Of a stretch of DNA of 64,000 nt, positions 7,785-18,408 are shown piece after piece. The notes under the pieces were generated by a model. It made no database searches. It had not been told where the DNA came from and saw only the letters and a program-made list of their open reading frames with translations. The DNA comes from Natrinema hispanicum (lineage in GTDB: Archaea; Halobacteriota; Halobacteria; Halobacteriales; Natrialbaceae): assembly GCF_004217335.1 (NCBI RefSeq), contig NZ_SHMP01000004.1, forward strand, positions 1,009,360 to 1,073,359, in the 5' to 3' direction. Both the position numbers and the translations under genes were made by a program. Within the stretch, counting starts at the first letter, position 1. Each line of letters starts with the position of its first letter.

Positions 7785-10700
7785 GACGACCGCGACCGCC
7801 GTCGTCGTCCTACTTTCGGCCGCGCTGGTCGGCAGTGCCGTCGCGCTGCCGCTGCTGGGCGGAACCGGCGGGCAGGCCGCCGTCGGTGATGAGGCAGCCA
7901 CCGCGGCGGCCGACGGGTCACCGGCCATACTCGAGCAGGCCGTCACCCAAAACGACTCACAGTCCACTGCCGAGTCCGAGTTGGTGACCTTTGATCGGGA
8001 GACAGCGGCCGGCGGTGGAACCGAGCAGGCGACCGCTCAGGAAACCACTGAAGCCGTCGAGGCCGGCGTCACGGAAGGGATCGAGCTCGTACAGGCTCAG
8101 GGTATCGAGGTGACACAGGAACAGCGAACGGCGGCACTCGAGGGCGCTCGATCGTCAGTGCAGCAGTATCAAACCGTCGAGGCCGAGCAGGTCCAAGCAG
8201 CGACGGCGGGGGCCGTCCACGGGTCGCTGATCCAGTCCCAGTCGGTCAACGTGACTCAGATCCAGTCCGCGGTCAGCGGGGCGACCGACGGCGCGCTCTC
8301 ACAGTCCCAGTCGGCGAACGTAACCCAACTCCAGAGCGCGACGTGGGGCGGGGCACACGGTGCGCTCGCCCAGAGCCAGCGCGTCAGCGCCGAGCAGATT
8401 CAGGTCGCGAGTCGGGGCGCAGCCGCCGGTGCCGCATACGAGGCGGGCACAAAGGATGTCGGCAAGCCCTCACACGTTCAGGAGGCCGCCCAGGGCGCGG
8501 CCTACGGTGCGCTGACGCAATACCAGTCAGTCACGGCCGAGCAGCGCCAGCGAGTCACCCTCGAGCACATCCAGCACGCGGCCGCTGGGGGTGCAGCCGG
8601 CGCGCTTGCAGGGAGTACGCGCGCGGTGCTCGAGCAAGAACAGCGCGTCGATATCGAGCAGCGCCAACAGGTGACGATCAAGCAGGTCCAGAAGGCCGCA
8701 GCGGGGGCGGCGAAAGGCGCGCTCGTCCAGGAGCAGTCAGTCTCGGTCGAGCAGACTCAGGCCGCTGCCCGCGGGGCCGGGCAGGGGTCGCTGAAACAGG
8801 TTCAGTCGACTCGCCTCGAGCAGCGCCAGCGAGTGTCGATCACACAGGTACAGGAGGCGTCCTTCGGCGCAGCGAAGGGTGCGATCGACCAGAGCCAGTC
8901 GGCGACCGTCGAACAGATTCAGGCCGCCGCTGCCGGGAGCGCAGGTGGCGTACTCGTCCAGCGCCAGTCGATCTCGATCTCGCAGATCCAGTCCGCCGCA
9001 GTCGGTGCTGCCGAGGGTGCGGTCACGTCCGCAATCCAGCGCCAAGCAGTGACAGTCGAGCAAGTCCAGGCGGCGGCGTTCGGTGCTGGCGAGGGTGCGG
9101 TGACCCAGACGCAACTCGCCGAGGTGACGCAAGTCCAGCGCCTCGCAGCCGGTGGTGCAAGCGGTGCGCTCGTTCAGGCCCAGTCAGCGACGGTCACGCA
9201 GATCCAGACGGCGGCCCAGGTCGCCACACAGGAGACGGCCCAGCTTGTCCAGTCCCAACGGATCAGCATCACGCAACTGCAAACACTGACCCAAGAGGCC
9301 GCAGCCGAGGCGACCGCCTACGCAGTGAGCGAGGACACCGACGATGTAACCCAAATCACTCAGCGCGTCACGGTCGTCATCGAACAGCGGATCGAGACGA
9401 TCGACCGGCTCGAGGGGACGGCATCGATCGATTTCCCCGATCAGGAGTCAACCGGTGAGCAGGTTACCATCGCGAACGTCTCGCTCTCGGAGGGCGGGTT
9501 CGTCGCGGTCTACGACGGGCTTACCGTCGACGCAGATCCGGACGCCGTGGTCGGCGTCTCCGAGTATCTCGAGCCGGGTAACCACCAGAACGTCACGATC
9601 GACCTCGACGAGCCGCTTGCAGCCAGCGGCGCGCTCGTGGCAGTCCCACACCACGATACGAACGACGACGAAACGTTCCAGTACGTGGACTCAGAGGGTG
9701 AGGAGGACGTCCCGTACGTTACCGGTGCTGGCGCGCCAGTGATCGACGGCGCGACCGTGACAGTCACGAACGACACCGAGAGGGACGAAGCCAACGCGAC
9801 GCTGTCGGTTGCCGATCAGGAAGGCAACGGCTCGACGCTGACCGTCGACGAGGTGAACGCGTCCGTTCCCTATTCCGTCACCGCATCGTACGATGGCGAA
9901 ACGGTCGAAAGCAACGCGTTCGCGGCCGGCGAGACGGTGACTGATCTTTCGCTCGAGTTAGCGCCGCCGCTCGAAGAGAACACCACCGTCAACATCTCCG
10001 TGGTTGGAGAAGACGGGACGACACTCGCGACCGAGACCGTCGAGTACACCGTCACGGACGAGCCTGCCGATGAACGGACCGCGACACTGTCCGTGGCCGA
10101 TCAGGCGGGCAACGGCTCGACGCTCACTGTCGACGAGGCAAACGCCGCCGTCGAGTACGCGATCACCGTCACCGACGAAGACGGTGAGTTGCGTGCCGAA
10201 AGCGACGCGTTCGCTGCCGACGAACCGATCACGAACGAGACACTCGAGTTGGAACCGGCGCTCGAGGCCGACGCCGCCCTCGAAGTCGCAGTCATCGCGA
10301 CTGAGGACAACGAGGCGCTCGCAAACGACACTCTCGAGTACACAGTCGAGGAGTCGGCACCCGGGGAGCCAGAACCCGAGGCGTCGCTCTCGGTCGACAA
10401 CCAGACGGGCGACGGTGAAACGCTGACGATCGACGGGGCGAGCGCGTCCGTGCCGTACATTCTCTCAGCCGAATACGACGGCGAACGCGTCGACAGCGAG
10501 ACGATCGAGGCGAACGCGACGGTCGCAGACGAACCCCTCACACTCGAGCCGCCGCTCGAGGAGAACACCACCGTCGACGTCTCAGTACGCGCTGCGGCCG
10601 ACGACGCAGTGCTGGCAAACGACTCCATCGAGTACGCAGTCGAGGTGCCAGAACCCGGTGAGCCGACGGCGAATCTCACGGTAGCCGATCAGGTCGGTGA

Positions 10701-12841
10701 CGGCGAGACGCTGACCGTCACGCAGGCGAATGCGTCCGTCGCGTACGCCCTCACCATCACCGACGAGGACGGGACGCAGCTCGCAGCGAGTGAGTCCTTC
10801 AATGCAACCGAGACGATCGGTCCCGAGGAATTCACGCTCGAACCGCCGCTCGAGGCGAATTCGACGCTCGAGGTGGCAGTCGTCACGGCCGACGACGGGA
10901 CGCCCATCGAGACAGCGAGCGTCGAGTACACAGTCGATGGGCCGCCCCCCGGATTCGATGTGGAGTTTCCGAGCTGTCAGCGCGCGGTCGTCACCGCATC
11001 GCTCGCAGAGGGCGACCGGGTCGCAGCCAGTACGTTGTTCTACGCTCCCGGCGGCATCGGTGACACCATCGCGGAAGACATCGTCACCGCCGGTGACGAG
11101 ATTCCGGCACCGTACAATGGAACGATCGTCTTCGAGATCGGTGACGAGCGCCGTGTCACGACAGAGGGCGAGCAGGTGGTCGTCGAGGTGCCGGATTATG
11201 GCACCTTCGGGACGTACATCTCGGGGATCAGTTCACCCGAGGCGGCACCGATCGGCAGCATCGACTATCCAAATCCGTTAGAGCGGTGTAACGAGGAGAT
11301 ACGACCCGAGCGGCCGTCGATCGCGGTCGAAGAAACGACGCCCACCGAGGACGGCATCGACGTGACGTTCAGCTACGAGAACCCAAATGACGCCCCACTG
11401 GGCTCGTCCAGCCGATTCATCGAGGGCACCACGACAGCCGAGCCGCCATCCGAGTTCGAACCGGGCCAGCACACGTTCACCGTCGAGTGGACGCCCGAGA
11501 GCGACGACGAACGGCTCGTCTGGGAGGCCGACTTCTCGACGTTCGGATACGAGGAGCCACTCACCGCCGCGACGCCGCCCGCCGGCGAGCTCGAGCCGTC
11601 CGAACCCGCGAGCTTCAACGTCTCGAGCCTGGAAACGAACAGCCCAGTCGTGCAGGGCGACCCGCTTGAGGTCGACGCCGAAATCGGGAACGTCGGCGGT
11701 GAAAACGGAGCCCAGAACGTCTCGCTCGCAATTGATGAGACGACTGTCAACGAGACAGAAATCTCGCTCGAGTCCGGCGAGAACCGGACGGTCTCGTTCA
11801 CTGCGGACACCGCTGACCTCGAGCCGGGTGAGTACCCGCTGTCGGTGTCGACTGCAAACGAGACGGCCGAGACGACGATCACCGTCACGGAGCCCGGTGA
11901 GCCCGCAACCTTCGGCGTCTCGATCGACGGGACGAACAGCCCGGTCATCCCGGGTGAACCGCTCGCAGTCGAAGCCACCCTCGAGAACGTCGGCGACCGC
12001 GCGGGGACGCAAGATGTCGGGATCGCCGTCGGTGGTACCGCTGGCGAGACAACTTCGGTGACGCTCGACCCGGATGAGTCGCGGACGATCACGCTGAATT
12101 ACGACACAGCGGATCTCGAACCTGGCGAGTACCCGCTTACCGTGGCGAGCGAAAACGAGACGGCGGAGACGATGATAACCGTTGAGCAGCCGGCGACGTT
12201 CGCCGTCACCGACGTGACAGCGCCCGAAACGGGCCAGCCCGGCGACGAGGTGACGGTGCGTGCGACGCTCGAGAACATCGGTGACCGCGAAGGAACACAG
12301 ACGGTAGCCTACGCGGTCGACGAGCAGGTCGTCGATGAGTCGTCCGTAACGCTTGCGGCTGGGGAGACGACGACCATCTCGTTTACGTCTCAGTTGCGGC
12401 CGGGAACGTCGACGCATACGATCGCGACCGACGACGATCAGGCATCGGTGACGATCGAGGCGGTTCCGGCAGACGGCGGGGACGCGGACGGAAACGGTGA
12501 GACGGGGCCGGACGGCGGACCCGAGACACCTCCAGAACCCCCGACCGAACCGGGGCCACCCCAGCCGCCTGAAGCGCCCCAACCACCGGAGCCCGGACCA
12601 CCGCAGCCACCAGAACAACCACCCGAACCGCCAGAACCACCGCAACCACCCGCGGAGCCACAGCCAGAGGCCGGTGCCAGCCGGGCCGGGTGATGGCGGC
12701 ACAGCCGAGTCCACCGACGGTGGGGCAGGCGATATGGCTGCTGGGGCTGGGCAAGGGGCCGGAGCAGCCAACGGCGACACGGCCGGAGCCACCGCTGACG
12801 GGACGGCTGGCAGCGAAAACGAGACGAGCGGTGCTGGCTAG
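7771..12841 (+). CDS. giant secreted multidomain protein with Gln-rich repeats (frame break near its end)
   Basis: From ATG 7771 the protein has a signal peptide (residues about 1-30, MRRSETTATAVVVLLSA...). Next come a low-complexity acidic part, about fifteen 23-residue Gln/Ala/Gly repeats (100-518) and a DUF7282-like beta domain (about 550-665). Four beta repeats of 95-100 residues follow, each beginning like ATLSVADQ, at nt 9796, 10081, 10381 and 10672. Then come a domain bounded by cysteines (about 1069-1173), three CARDB-like domains and a Pro/Gln/Glu stalk. The open frame stops at TGA 12691-12693, but the +1 frame continues at once with an acidic Gly/Ala/Thr tail (GDGGTAESTDGGAGD... to 12841), which looks like the true C-terminus. 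No membrane anchor is seen. It is likely a cell-surface or matrix protein; the function is unknown. Confidence 0.8.
8068..9325 (+). repeat. about fifteen 69-nt (23-residue) Gln-rich coding repeats
   Basis: The unit is roughly QxQSxxVxQIQxAAxGAAxGALx. Clear examples begin QSQSVNVTQIQSAVSGA, QSQSANVTQLQSATWGG, QEQSVSVEQTQAAARGA, QSQSATVEQIQAAAAGS and QRQAVTVEQVQAAAFGA. Some units carry an extra QRQRVTLE-type insertion. The alternation of Gln with small or branched residues, followed by an Ala/Gly stretch, suggests a regular strand-turn or strand-helix stack. Curli-like or solenoid folding is possible but not shown. Confidence 0.85.
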
Positions 12842-12876
12842 TCAGCGCCAGCACGCGATTGCGAGTTGGCAGCCGA

Positions 12877-13167
12877 TTAGTGCTGGTGGCCGGTCGCTTC
12901 GCCGAACGTAACGCCGAAGCGTTCCTCGAACAGATCCATCACTTCGGCTTCCTGGGCCTCGAGGTCCTCGTCTGCCTCGTGGCCGTGGTGGACGATGTGA
13001 TGGGCGCGGCTGGCAAACGAGAGGAGGACGAGGTCGCCGACCGTTTCGGCGTCGGTCTGGTCGCCCTCGGCGACGAGGTCGACGAGGCCGGATGGAACCG
13101 TGACTTCGTCGGTTTCGCCGTCGTCGGAACTGATCGAGAAGGTTGTCGTCTGAACTTCGTCTGTCAT
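12877..13167 (-). CDS. small conserved haloarchaeal protein, DUF7545-like (96 aa)
   Basis: The 96-residue acidic protein starts MTDEVQTTTFSISSDDGE and contains a histidine cluster (SRAHHIVHHGHEAD, residues about 58-71) followed by an acidic helix and a histidine at the end (GHQH). The pattern resembles the haloarchaeal DUF7545 family as I remember it; the number is not certain. Histidine clusters suggest metal contact but this is inference. The start at 13167 is chosen because the longer frame runs into the divergent neighbour's promoter. Confidence 0.7.
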   Translation of the reverse strand: MTDEVQTTTFSISSDDGETDEVTVPSGLVDLVAEGDQTDAETVGDLVLLSFASRAHHIVHHGHEADEDLEAQEAEVMDLFEERFGVTFGEATGHQH

Positions 13168-13288
13168 ACCCCTACGGTCGGGAAGCGTGCCTAAAGGTGC
13201 TGTGGCTTGCATCGGGATCTGCCTGCGTCCAAACGGCGTGACTCATATCGCCGTGGTGTTTTTGCTGATTGGCGACGAACGATCGACT

Positions 13289-13432
13289 ATGCCATCCGTC
13301 GAACTTGATGAGGAGACGATCGAGCGCCTTGATGGACTGCGCGTCGAGGACGAATCCTACGACGAACTCATCATGGAGCTCGTCAACATTTACGAATCGA
13401 GCGAGTACACGATGTTCCACGCTGGCGACTGA
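13289..13432 (+). CDS. 47-residue antitoxin-like / ribbon-helix-helix-like protein
   Basis: The ATG at 13289 has a TATA-like GTTTTTGC 29 nt upstream. The product begins MPSVELDEETIERLDGLR and continues with ESYDELIMELVNIYE, a pattern of one beta strand plus two helices as in ribbon-helix-helix antitoxin-type proteins, common in haloarchaea (DUF7557-like). There is no toxin gene next to it. It may bind DNA as a dimer; the target is unknown. Confidence 0.75.
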   Translation: MPSVELDEETIERLDGLRVEDESYDELIMELVNIYESSEYTMFHAGD

Positions 13433-13444
13433 CCGGCAGACCCG

Positions 13445-13912
13445 TTACTGACCGGCGGCGGCAGCGTCCCGAACCGTCTCCCATCGGCCCTTCGACTCGA
13501 GGTGTGACTGCAGTTCCGCGGCGTACTCTTGAGTGAGCCGTTCGGCCGCCTCCCGTTGTTCTCGGTGGTCGTCGCTCCCGTCGTCACCCATCCCGAGTGC
13601 ACCCATGATCGAGTCGAGGAGCCCGCCACCCGAGGCGTTCGAACCGCCCTGATCGGCACCCGGGCCGCCCATCGCGCCCATTCCTGACTGAATGTTCTCG
13701 AGTTCGGGGAGAATCCCGTCGAGTTTGTCCGTGTTGGCGACGATCCGTGCCTGTTCGGGATCGTCGGGATGTTCGATCTCGAACTCCGTGGCGGTCATGA
13801 TCAGACTCCACTGCTGGTTGGAGAACTGCGACTGCTGGATCCGCTCGGCAAACGTCTGATCGACGGCCATCCGCTCGCCGACGATCCGATCCGTCCACGG
13901 GGTGTCGCTCAT
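13445..13912 (-). CDS. conserved haloarchaeal protein, DUF5799-like (155 aa)
   Basis: The protein starts MSDTPWTDRIVGERMAVDQ. The N-terminal 75 residues form a conserved region (FSNQQWSLIMTATEFEIEHPDDPEQARIVANT is split by charged turns), followed by a Gly/Met-rich linker (about 85-120) and an acidic C-terminal helix. This matches my recollection of the haloarchaeal DUF5799 family. No catalytic motif is visible. It is convergent with the small gene at 13289, only 12 nt away. Confidence 0.75.
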   Translation of the reverse strand: MSDTPWTDRIVGERMAVDQTFAERIQQSQFSNQQWSLIMTATEFEIEHPDDPEQARIVANTDKLDGILPELENIQSGMGAMGGPGADQGGSNASGGGLLDSIMGALGMGDDGSDDHREQREAAERLTQEYAAELQSHLESKGRWETVRDAAAAGQ

Positions 13913-14051
13913 GGCCCCCGATTGGACTGGTGGCTGTATCAGCGTTTCCCTCCCGCGTGTAGCCAATCGAGACGCCGAAAAGCCGTCATCCGAACTGACC
14001 GTCGTTCATGTCAGAATAACGTTAATATATGCGACCGTTGTATGATAGCAT

Positions 14052-14535
14052 ATGACACTATACGACAGCATTCTCGTTCCGACGGATGGCTCTCGGGAGG
14101 TCGAGCAGGCCCTCGAGCACGCGTTCGACCTCGCAGCTACGCACAACGCGACGATCCACGCGTTGTACGTCATCAATGCAGCCGGCTATGGCGGACTGCA
14201 GATGGAAGCCGCTCTCGAGGGGATTGCCACCGCCTTACACGGCGAAGGTGAGGCTGCAGTCAATCGCGTCGAGCAACTCGCGCCAGCGAACGTCACGGTC
14301 GAAACAACAGTCCGCAAGGGGGCACCGAGTCAGGTCATCGTCGACGAGGCTGACACGGTAGCGTGTGATCTGGTGGTAATGGGGACACACGGCCGCGGCG
14401 GGATCGATCGACTGCTGCTCGGCAGCGTCACCGAACGGGTCGTCCGTCGGTCGCCGGATCCCTGTCCTGACAGTGCAAGTCGAACAGGACGATGCCGAGG
14501 ACTCATCCGAACGGTCGCGGATCGCGCTCCAGTGA
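14052..14535 (+). CDS. universal stress protein (UspA family), interrupted by a one-base insertion
   Basis: The N-terminal 137 residues are a typical Usp domain: MTLYDSILVPTDGS, then the ATP-binding signature GTHGRGGIDRLLLGSVTERVVRRS. Usp proteins normally end with a strand like PVLTV. Here that strand is in the next frame: skipping one C at 14460 gives SPD-PVLTVQVEQDDAEDSSERSRIALQ and a stop at 14533-14535. Without the skip the frame runs on to 14597 in arginine-rich nonsense. So the gene carries a single-base insertion, real or a sequencing error. A TATA box (TTAATATAT, 14022-14030) is 26 nt before the ATG. Confidence 0.85.
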
Positions 14536-14654
14536 CGTGTGCGCGACTCGTGGCCACCCACTCACTTCCAGCGGGAACGCCGATCCGGATCGGATAAGCG
14601 AAGCGGGACACCGCTCAGTACTGGGCTACCCGACAGAAGACAGTTCGTCGCCGA

Positions 14655-15593
14655 TCAGACTGGACGCAGATGCTCACAGTCACCTGCCGAGACCGTCTCC
14701 CGCCCCTCGTCGGTCTCGACCACGAGCGCACCCGATTCCGTCACGTCGACGGCATCCCCGACTACTTCACCCGACGGACGATCGACCCGGACGTGCTGTC
14801 CGAGCGTATGCGATAGCTCGCGCCACGCCGGGACGACGGCCTCGAGGTCGTTGCGGTAGCGGTCGAACTCCTCTAAGAACCGCTGGACGAAGCGCCGCCG
14901 GTCGACGTCGCCGGCTTCGTCGCGGATGCTGGTTGCACCCTCGGGAAGCGTATCGGCGTCGATGTTCGCGTTCACGCCGACGCCGACGATGATCCACTCG
15001 ACGCGATCCATCTCGCCTTCCATCTCCGTGAGAATCCCCGTGAGCTTCCGGTAGTCTCCCTCGTCGCCGACCGGGACGACCACGTCGTTCGGCCACTTGA
15101 TCTGGGCGTCGACGCCCGCCTCTCGAGCCGCCGTCGCCGCTGCGACCGCCGACGCGAGGGTATAGAGCGGTGCCTGTGCGGGCATGATATCGGGCCGAGA
15201 GATGACGCTGACCCAGACACCACCCGACGGTGCGGTCCACTCGCGCTCGAGGCGGCCGCGGCTGCCGACCTGTTCATCCGCGAGGACGGCCACATCCGCT
15301 GCGCCGTCGGCGGCGAGTTCGCGGGCCCGATCGTTCGTGCTCCCCACAGCGTCGTGATACTCGACGGAAAACGGGGCCTCGAGTCCGAACTCGACTGCCG
15401 GCCCGTTGTACGCCGTCACCTCGCCGAGTTCGTAGCCGTTCGACCCACTCTCGATGTCGAAGTCGGCGTCGCGTAACGCCTCGATGTGTTTCCAGACCGC
15501 CGCCCGCGAGATGTCGAGCGACTCGGCCAGTTCCGGTCCCGATACCGGCCCATCGGCGAGCGCCTCGAGAACCGCTCGTCGCGTCTCGTTCAT
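14655..15593 (-). CDS. birA: biotin--[acetyl-CoA-carboxylase] ligase / biotin operon repressor BirA
   Basis: This is a bifunctional protein that attaches biotin to carboxylase carrier domains and represses biotin genes. The 312-residue protein has an N-terminal winged helix (1-60; SGPELAESLDISRAAVWKHIEAL is the recognition region). The ligase core follows: the biotinyl-AMP loop appears as GSRGRLEREW, KWPNDVVV supplies the conserved Lys, and GVGVNANID follows. The C-terminal SH3-like domain ends HLRPV. The DNA-binding domain and the BirA-type operator upstream of bioY in the same window support an autoregulated biotin circuit. The start at 15593 (MNETRRAVLEALADGP) is chosen as the usual family beginning. 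Confidence 0.95.
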   Translation of the reverse strand: MNETRRAVLEALADGPVSGPELAESLDISRAAVWKHIEALRDADFDIESGSNGYELGEVTAYNGPAVEFGLEAPFSVEYHDAVGSTNDRARELAADGAADVAVLADEQVGSRGRLEREWTAPSGGVWVSVISRPDIMPAQAPLYTLASAVAAATAAREAGVDAQIKWPNDVVVPVGDEGDYRKLTGILTEMEGEMDRVEWIIVGVGVNANIDADTLPEGATSIRDEAGDVDRRRFVQRFLEEFDRYRNDLEAVVPAWRELSHTLGQHVRVDRPSGEVVGDAVDVTESGALVVETDEGRETVSAGDCEHLRPV

Positions 15594-15697
15594 GGCCTCG
15601 AAAGGGGGCCGCTCGTACTTCAATCGGCTGGATTCGTCCGGTCGTCGGTCGACGCGGACAGCAGTGAGAAGAGACAGCGTCGTCCGCCGTTGCGTGC

Positions 15698-16678
15698 CTA
15701 CGCCCGCAGTTCGAGCAGCTTCTCGCGGCCCGGCGCGATCAGTTTGTCGAGGTAGGTCGCAAGCGTCCCTTTCGCGTCGGCGGGGTGAAGTTCGCCCGAC
15801 TCGAGATCGGCGGCCAGCCGCTCGTAATCGTCGTACGTCAGATCGCCGCCGTACTTCTCGGGGCGTTCGACGACAACTTCGTCGAACCGCGGGAAGACGT
15901 GGTACTCGAAGAGTTCGAGCACGGGGTTCTCGAGATTGCCCTCTGGATCGCGCGTCGGCGGACAGAACGCCGAGTTGACCTTCTCTTCGAGTTCCTCGGT
16001 CGAGTCCTCCATCGAGATCGTAATGCCCTCGCTCGAGGACATCTTCCCCTCGCCGCTGGTGAGGTCGGCAACGATCGGCGTGTGAAGGGCAGGCCGAACC
16101 TCGTAATCGAGTTCGGGCAGTTTCTCGCGGGCGAGCATGTGGACCTTGCGCTGATCGAGTCCACCGACCGCGAGATCGAGGTCGAGGTACTCGATGTCTA
16201 AGGTCTGCATCAGCGGGTAGACGAGGTGGCTCACCTTGGCCGTCTCGTCACCCTGCAGTTCGGCCATCGCGCGCTGGGCGCGGTTCATCGTCGTCGCCTG
16301 CTCGAGAAAGTGGAGATCGAGCGCGTAGTCGTCGTCGAGCTGGAACGCCGAGCCGTAGACGAACTCGGTCTTGTCCTCGTCGAGCCCGTAGGCGAGGAAC
16401 TGGGCTTTCATCTGCTCGGCCGTCTCGCGGATCTCCTCGAGCGTGCCCTTCTCGTTGAGGTAGGCGTGGACGTCAGCCAGCAGGACGACGACCTCCATCC
16501 CCGCCTCCTGCAGATCGATGAGCTTGTTCGCAGTCAGGAGATGGCCGAGGTGGAGCACGCCAGAGGGCTCGTAGCCGACGTAGGCGCGTTTCTCCGCCGG
16601 ATCGTCGGCGAGGTCGCGGACCTCCTCGTCGGTGACGACCTCCTCGGCGTTGCGCGTGACTAACTCGTAGGTGTCCAT
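15698..16678 (-). CDS. tyrS: tyrosine--tRNA ligase
   Basis: This class I aminoacyl-tRNA synthetase charges tRNA-Tyr. The 326-residue protein is the compact archaeal form without the bacterial S4 domain. HLGH at residues 43-46 is the HIGH motif and GKMSSSEG near residue 213 is the KMSKS motif. YVGYEPSG at the start and the VGGLDQRK block are the tyrosine pocket and class Ic signature. The start at 16678 has a TATA box (minus strand TATAAATT, 16701-16708) 27 nt upstream, so the transcript is leaderless. Confidence 0.96.
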   Translation of the reverse strand: MDTYELVTRNAEEVVTDEEVRDLADDPAEKRAYVGYEPSGVLHLGHLLTANKLIDLQEAGMEVVVLLADVHAYLNEKGTLEEIRETAEQMKAQFLAYGLDEDKTEFVYGSAFQLDDDYALDLHFLEQATTMNRAQRAMAELQGDETAKVSHLVYPLMQTLDIEYLDLDLAVGGLDQRKVHMLAREKLPELDYEVRPALHTPIVADLTSGEGKMSSSEGITISMEDSTEELEEKVNSAFCPPTRDPEGNLENPVLELFEYHVFPRFDEVVVERPEKYGGDLTYDDYERLAADLESGELHPADAKGTLATYLDKLIAPGREKLLELRA

Positions 16679-16694
16679 GTGTGACAGGAACCGG

Positions 16695-16714
16695 AGGAGG
16701 AATTTATACCTCCT
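16695..16714 (-). promoter_or_regulatory. tyrS TATA box embedded in a 20-nt palindrome
   Basis: The TATA element is flanked on both sides by complementary hexamers, AGGAGG and CCTCCT, giving a perfect 6-bp inverted repeat around the 8-nt TATA core. It could serve as an operator; no regulator is known. Confidence 0.45.
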
Positions 16715-16907
16715 GAAAGGCACTCGACCCGACTCGAGCGGGTCGCCACACGTAGACGAGGGCACAGTATCGAATTCCGAGGCGGGAACGATGACTTCCG
16801 CGGCTGCATAACGGGGCCCCTACCACTCGTCTCGAGAGAGTACACGAAATCGACCTGAACTGCCGGCCGAATACTCTTCCGGCCGGTCGTCATAGCCGTG
16901 CTAATCA

Positions 16908-17561
16908 ATGAGCTACCGAGAAGACATCGTCAATGCCGTGCGGCGGAGCTTTCTGCCACAAATACACTTCCTCCTTCGAGGCACGTTCGGTGGCTACGCG
17001 ATCAGCCACACGACCGCCGACGAGTACGTGCTGACGGCCCACTGCTCGGAGCAGGCGATCGAGGACATCCTCGAGCGACTGGGATTCTCGCGCAATCCGA
17101 TCGCCGCGCTCAAGGTCAGAGTAGATGGCAACACCTCCGAAGGATCGTGGGTGTGGCGGCCGTCGCTGTTCGCCGACGAGCAGTTGCACATCGTCCTCCA
17201 TGACCTCGAGAACCGGTCGGGAGTCGACGTCTACGCCCACTGGGAGTGCTCGTGGATCCGTCACCCATACAGACACTACCTCGCCCGCGGCTACGACGCC
17301 GAGACGGGCGTCGCGCTGGCCCGATACTGGCTCATCGACGGGGAGGAACTCGAGTATGGACCAGGGATCAATTACGAAATCGACAATTCACTCGCACGGT
17401 CGCTGAGCGAACGCCTGTGGCTGTCGTACTACCGAGTCGAAGAGGGCATGGGATCTCTCAGATCGAAACTACCGTTCGTCGACAGTGTCGAGAAGCAACA
17501 GATCATCGAGCGTGACGGTAAGCGCGATTCCGTGTCACCGACGATCCCCGGAGCACCCTGA
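16908..17561 (+). CDS. hypothetical haloarchaeal protein (217 aa)
   Basis: I do not recognise the family. The protein is soluble, rich in Tyr and Trp (for example WVWRPSLFADEQLH, WECSWIRHPYRHYLARGY), and has no clear catalytic motif. The aromatic and histidine content around residues 95-135 suggests a beta-rich binding domain. It lies alone between divergent tyrS and convergent phosphopantothenate synthetase. Codon use fits its neighbours, so it is probably a real gene. Confidence 0.6.
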   Translation: MSYREDIVNAVRRSFLPQIHFLLRGTFGGYAISHTTADEYVLTAHCSEQAIEDILERLGFSRNPIAALKVRVDGNTSEGSWVWRPSLFADEQLHIVLHDLENRSGVDVYAHWECSWIRHPYRHYLARGYDAETGVALARYWLIDGEELEYGPGINYEIDNSLARSLSERLWLSYYRVEEGMGSLRSKLPFVDSVEKQQIIERDGKRDSVSPTIPGAP

Positions 17562-17582
17562 ATATAGGTCCGATGAAACCGG

Positions 17583-18362
<780 letters not shown>

Positions 18363-18408
18363 GAGCGAGGACTGGCACCGATCGATAAAAAGTCGACTGA
18401 TTGGGGCG

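Noticed and set aside
11278..12792. 504-codon minus-strand ORF opposite the giant secreted protein
   Set aside because: Long antisense frames are common in GC-rich DNA with biased codons; the plus strand clearly encodes repeated and folded domains.
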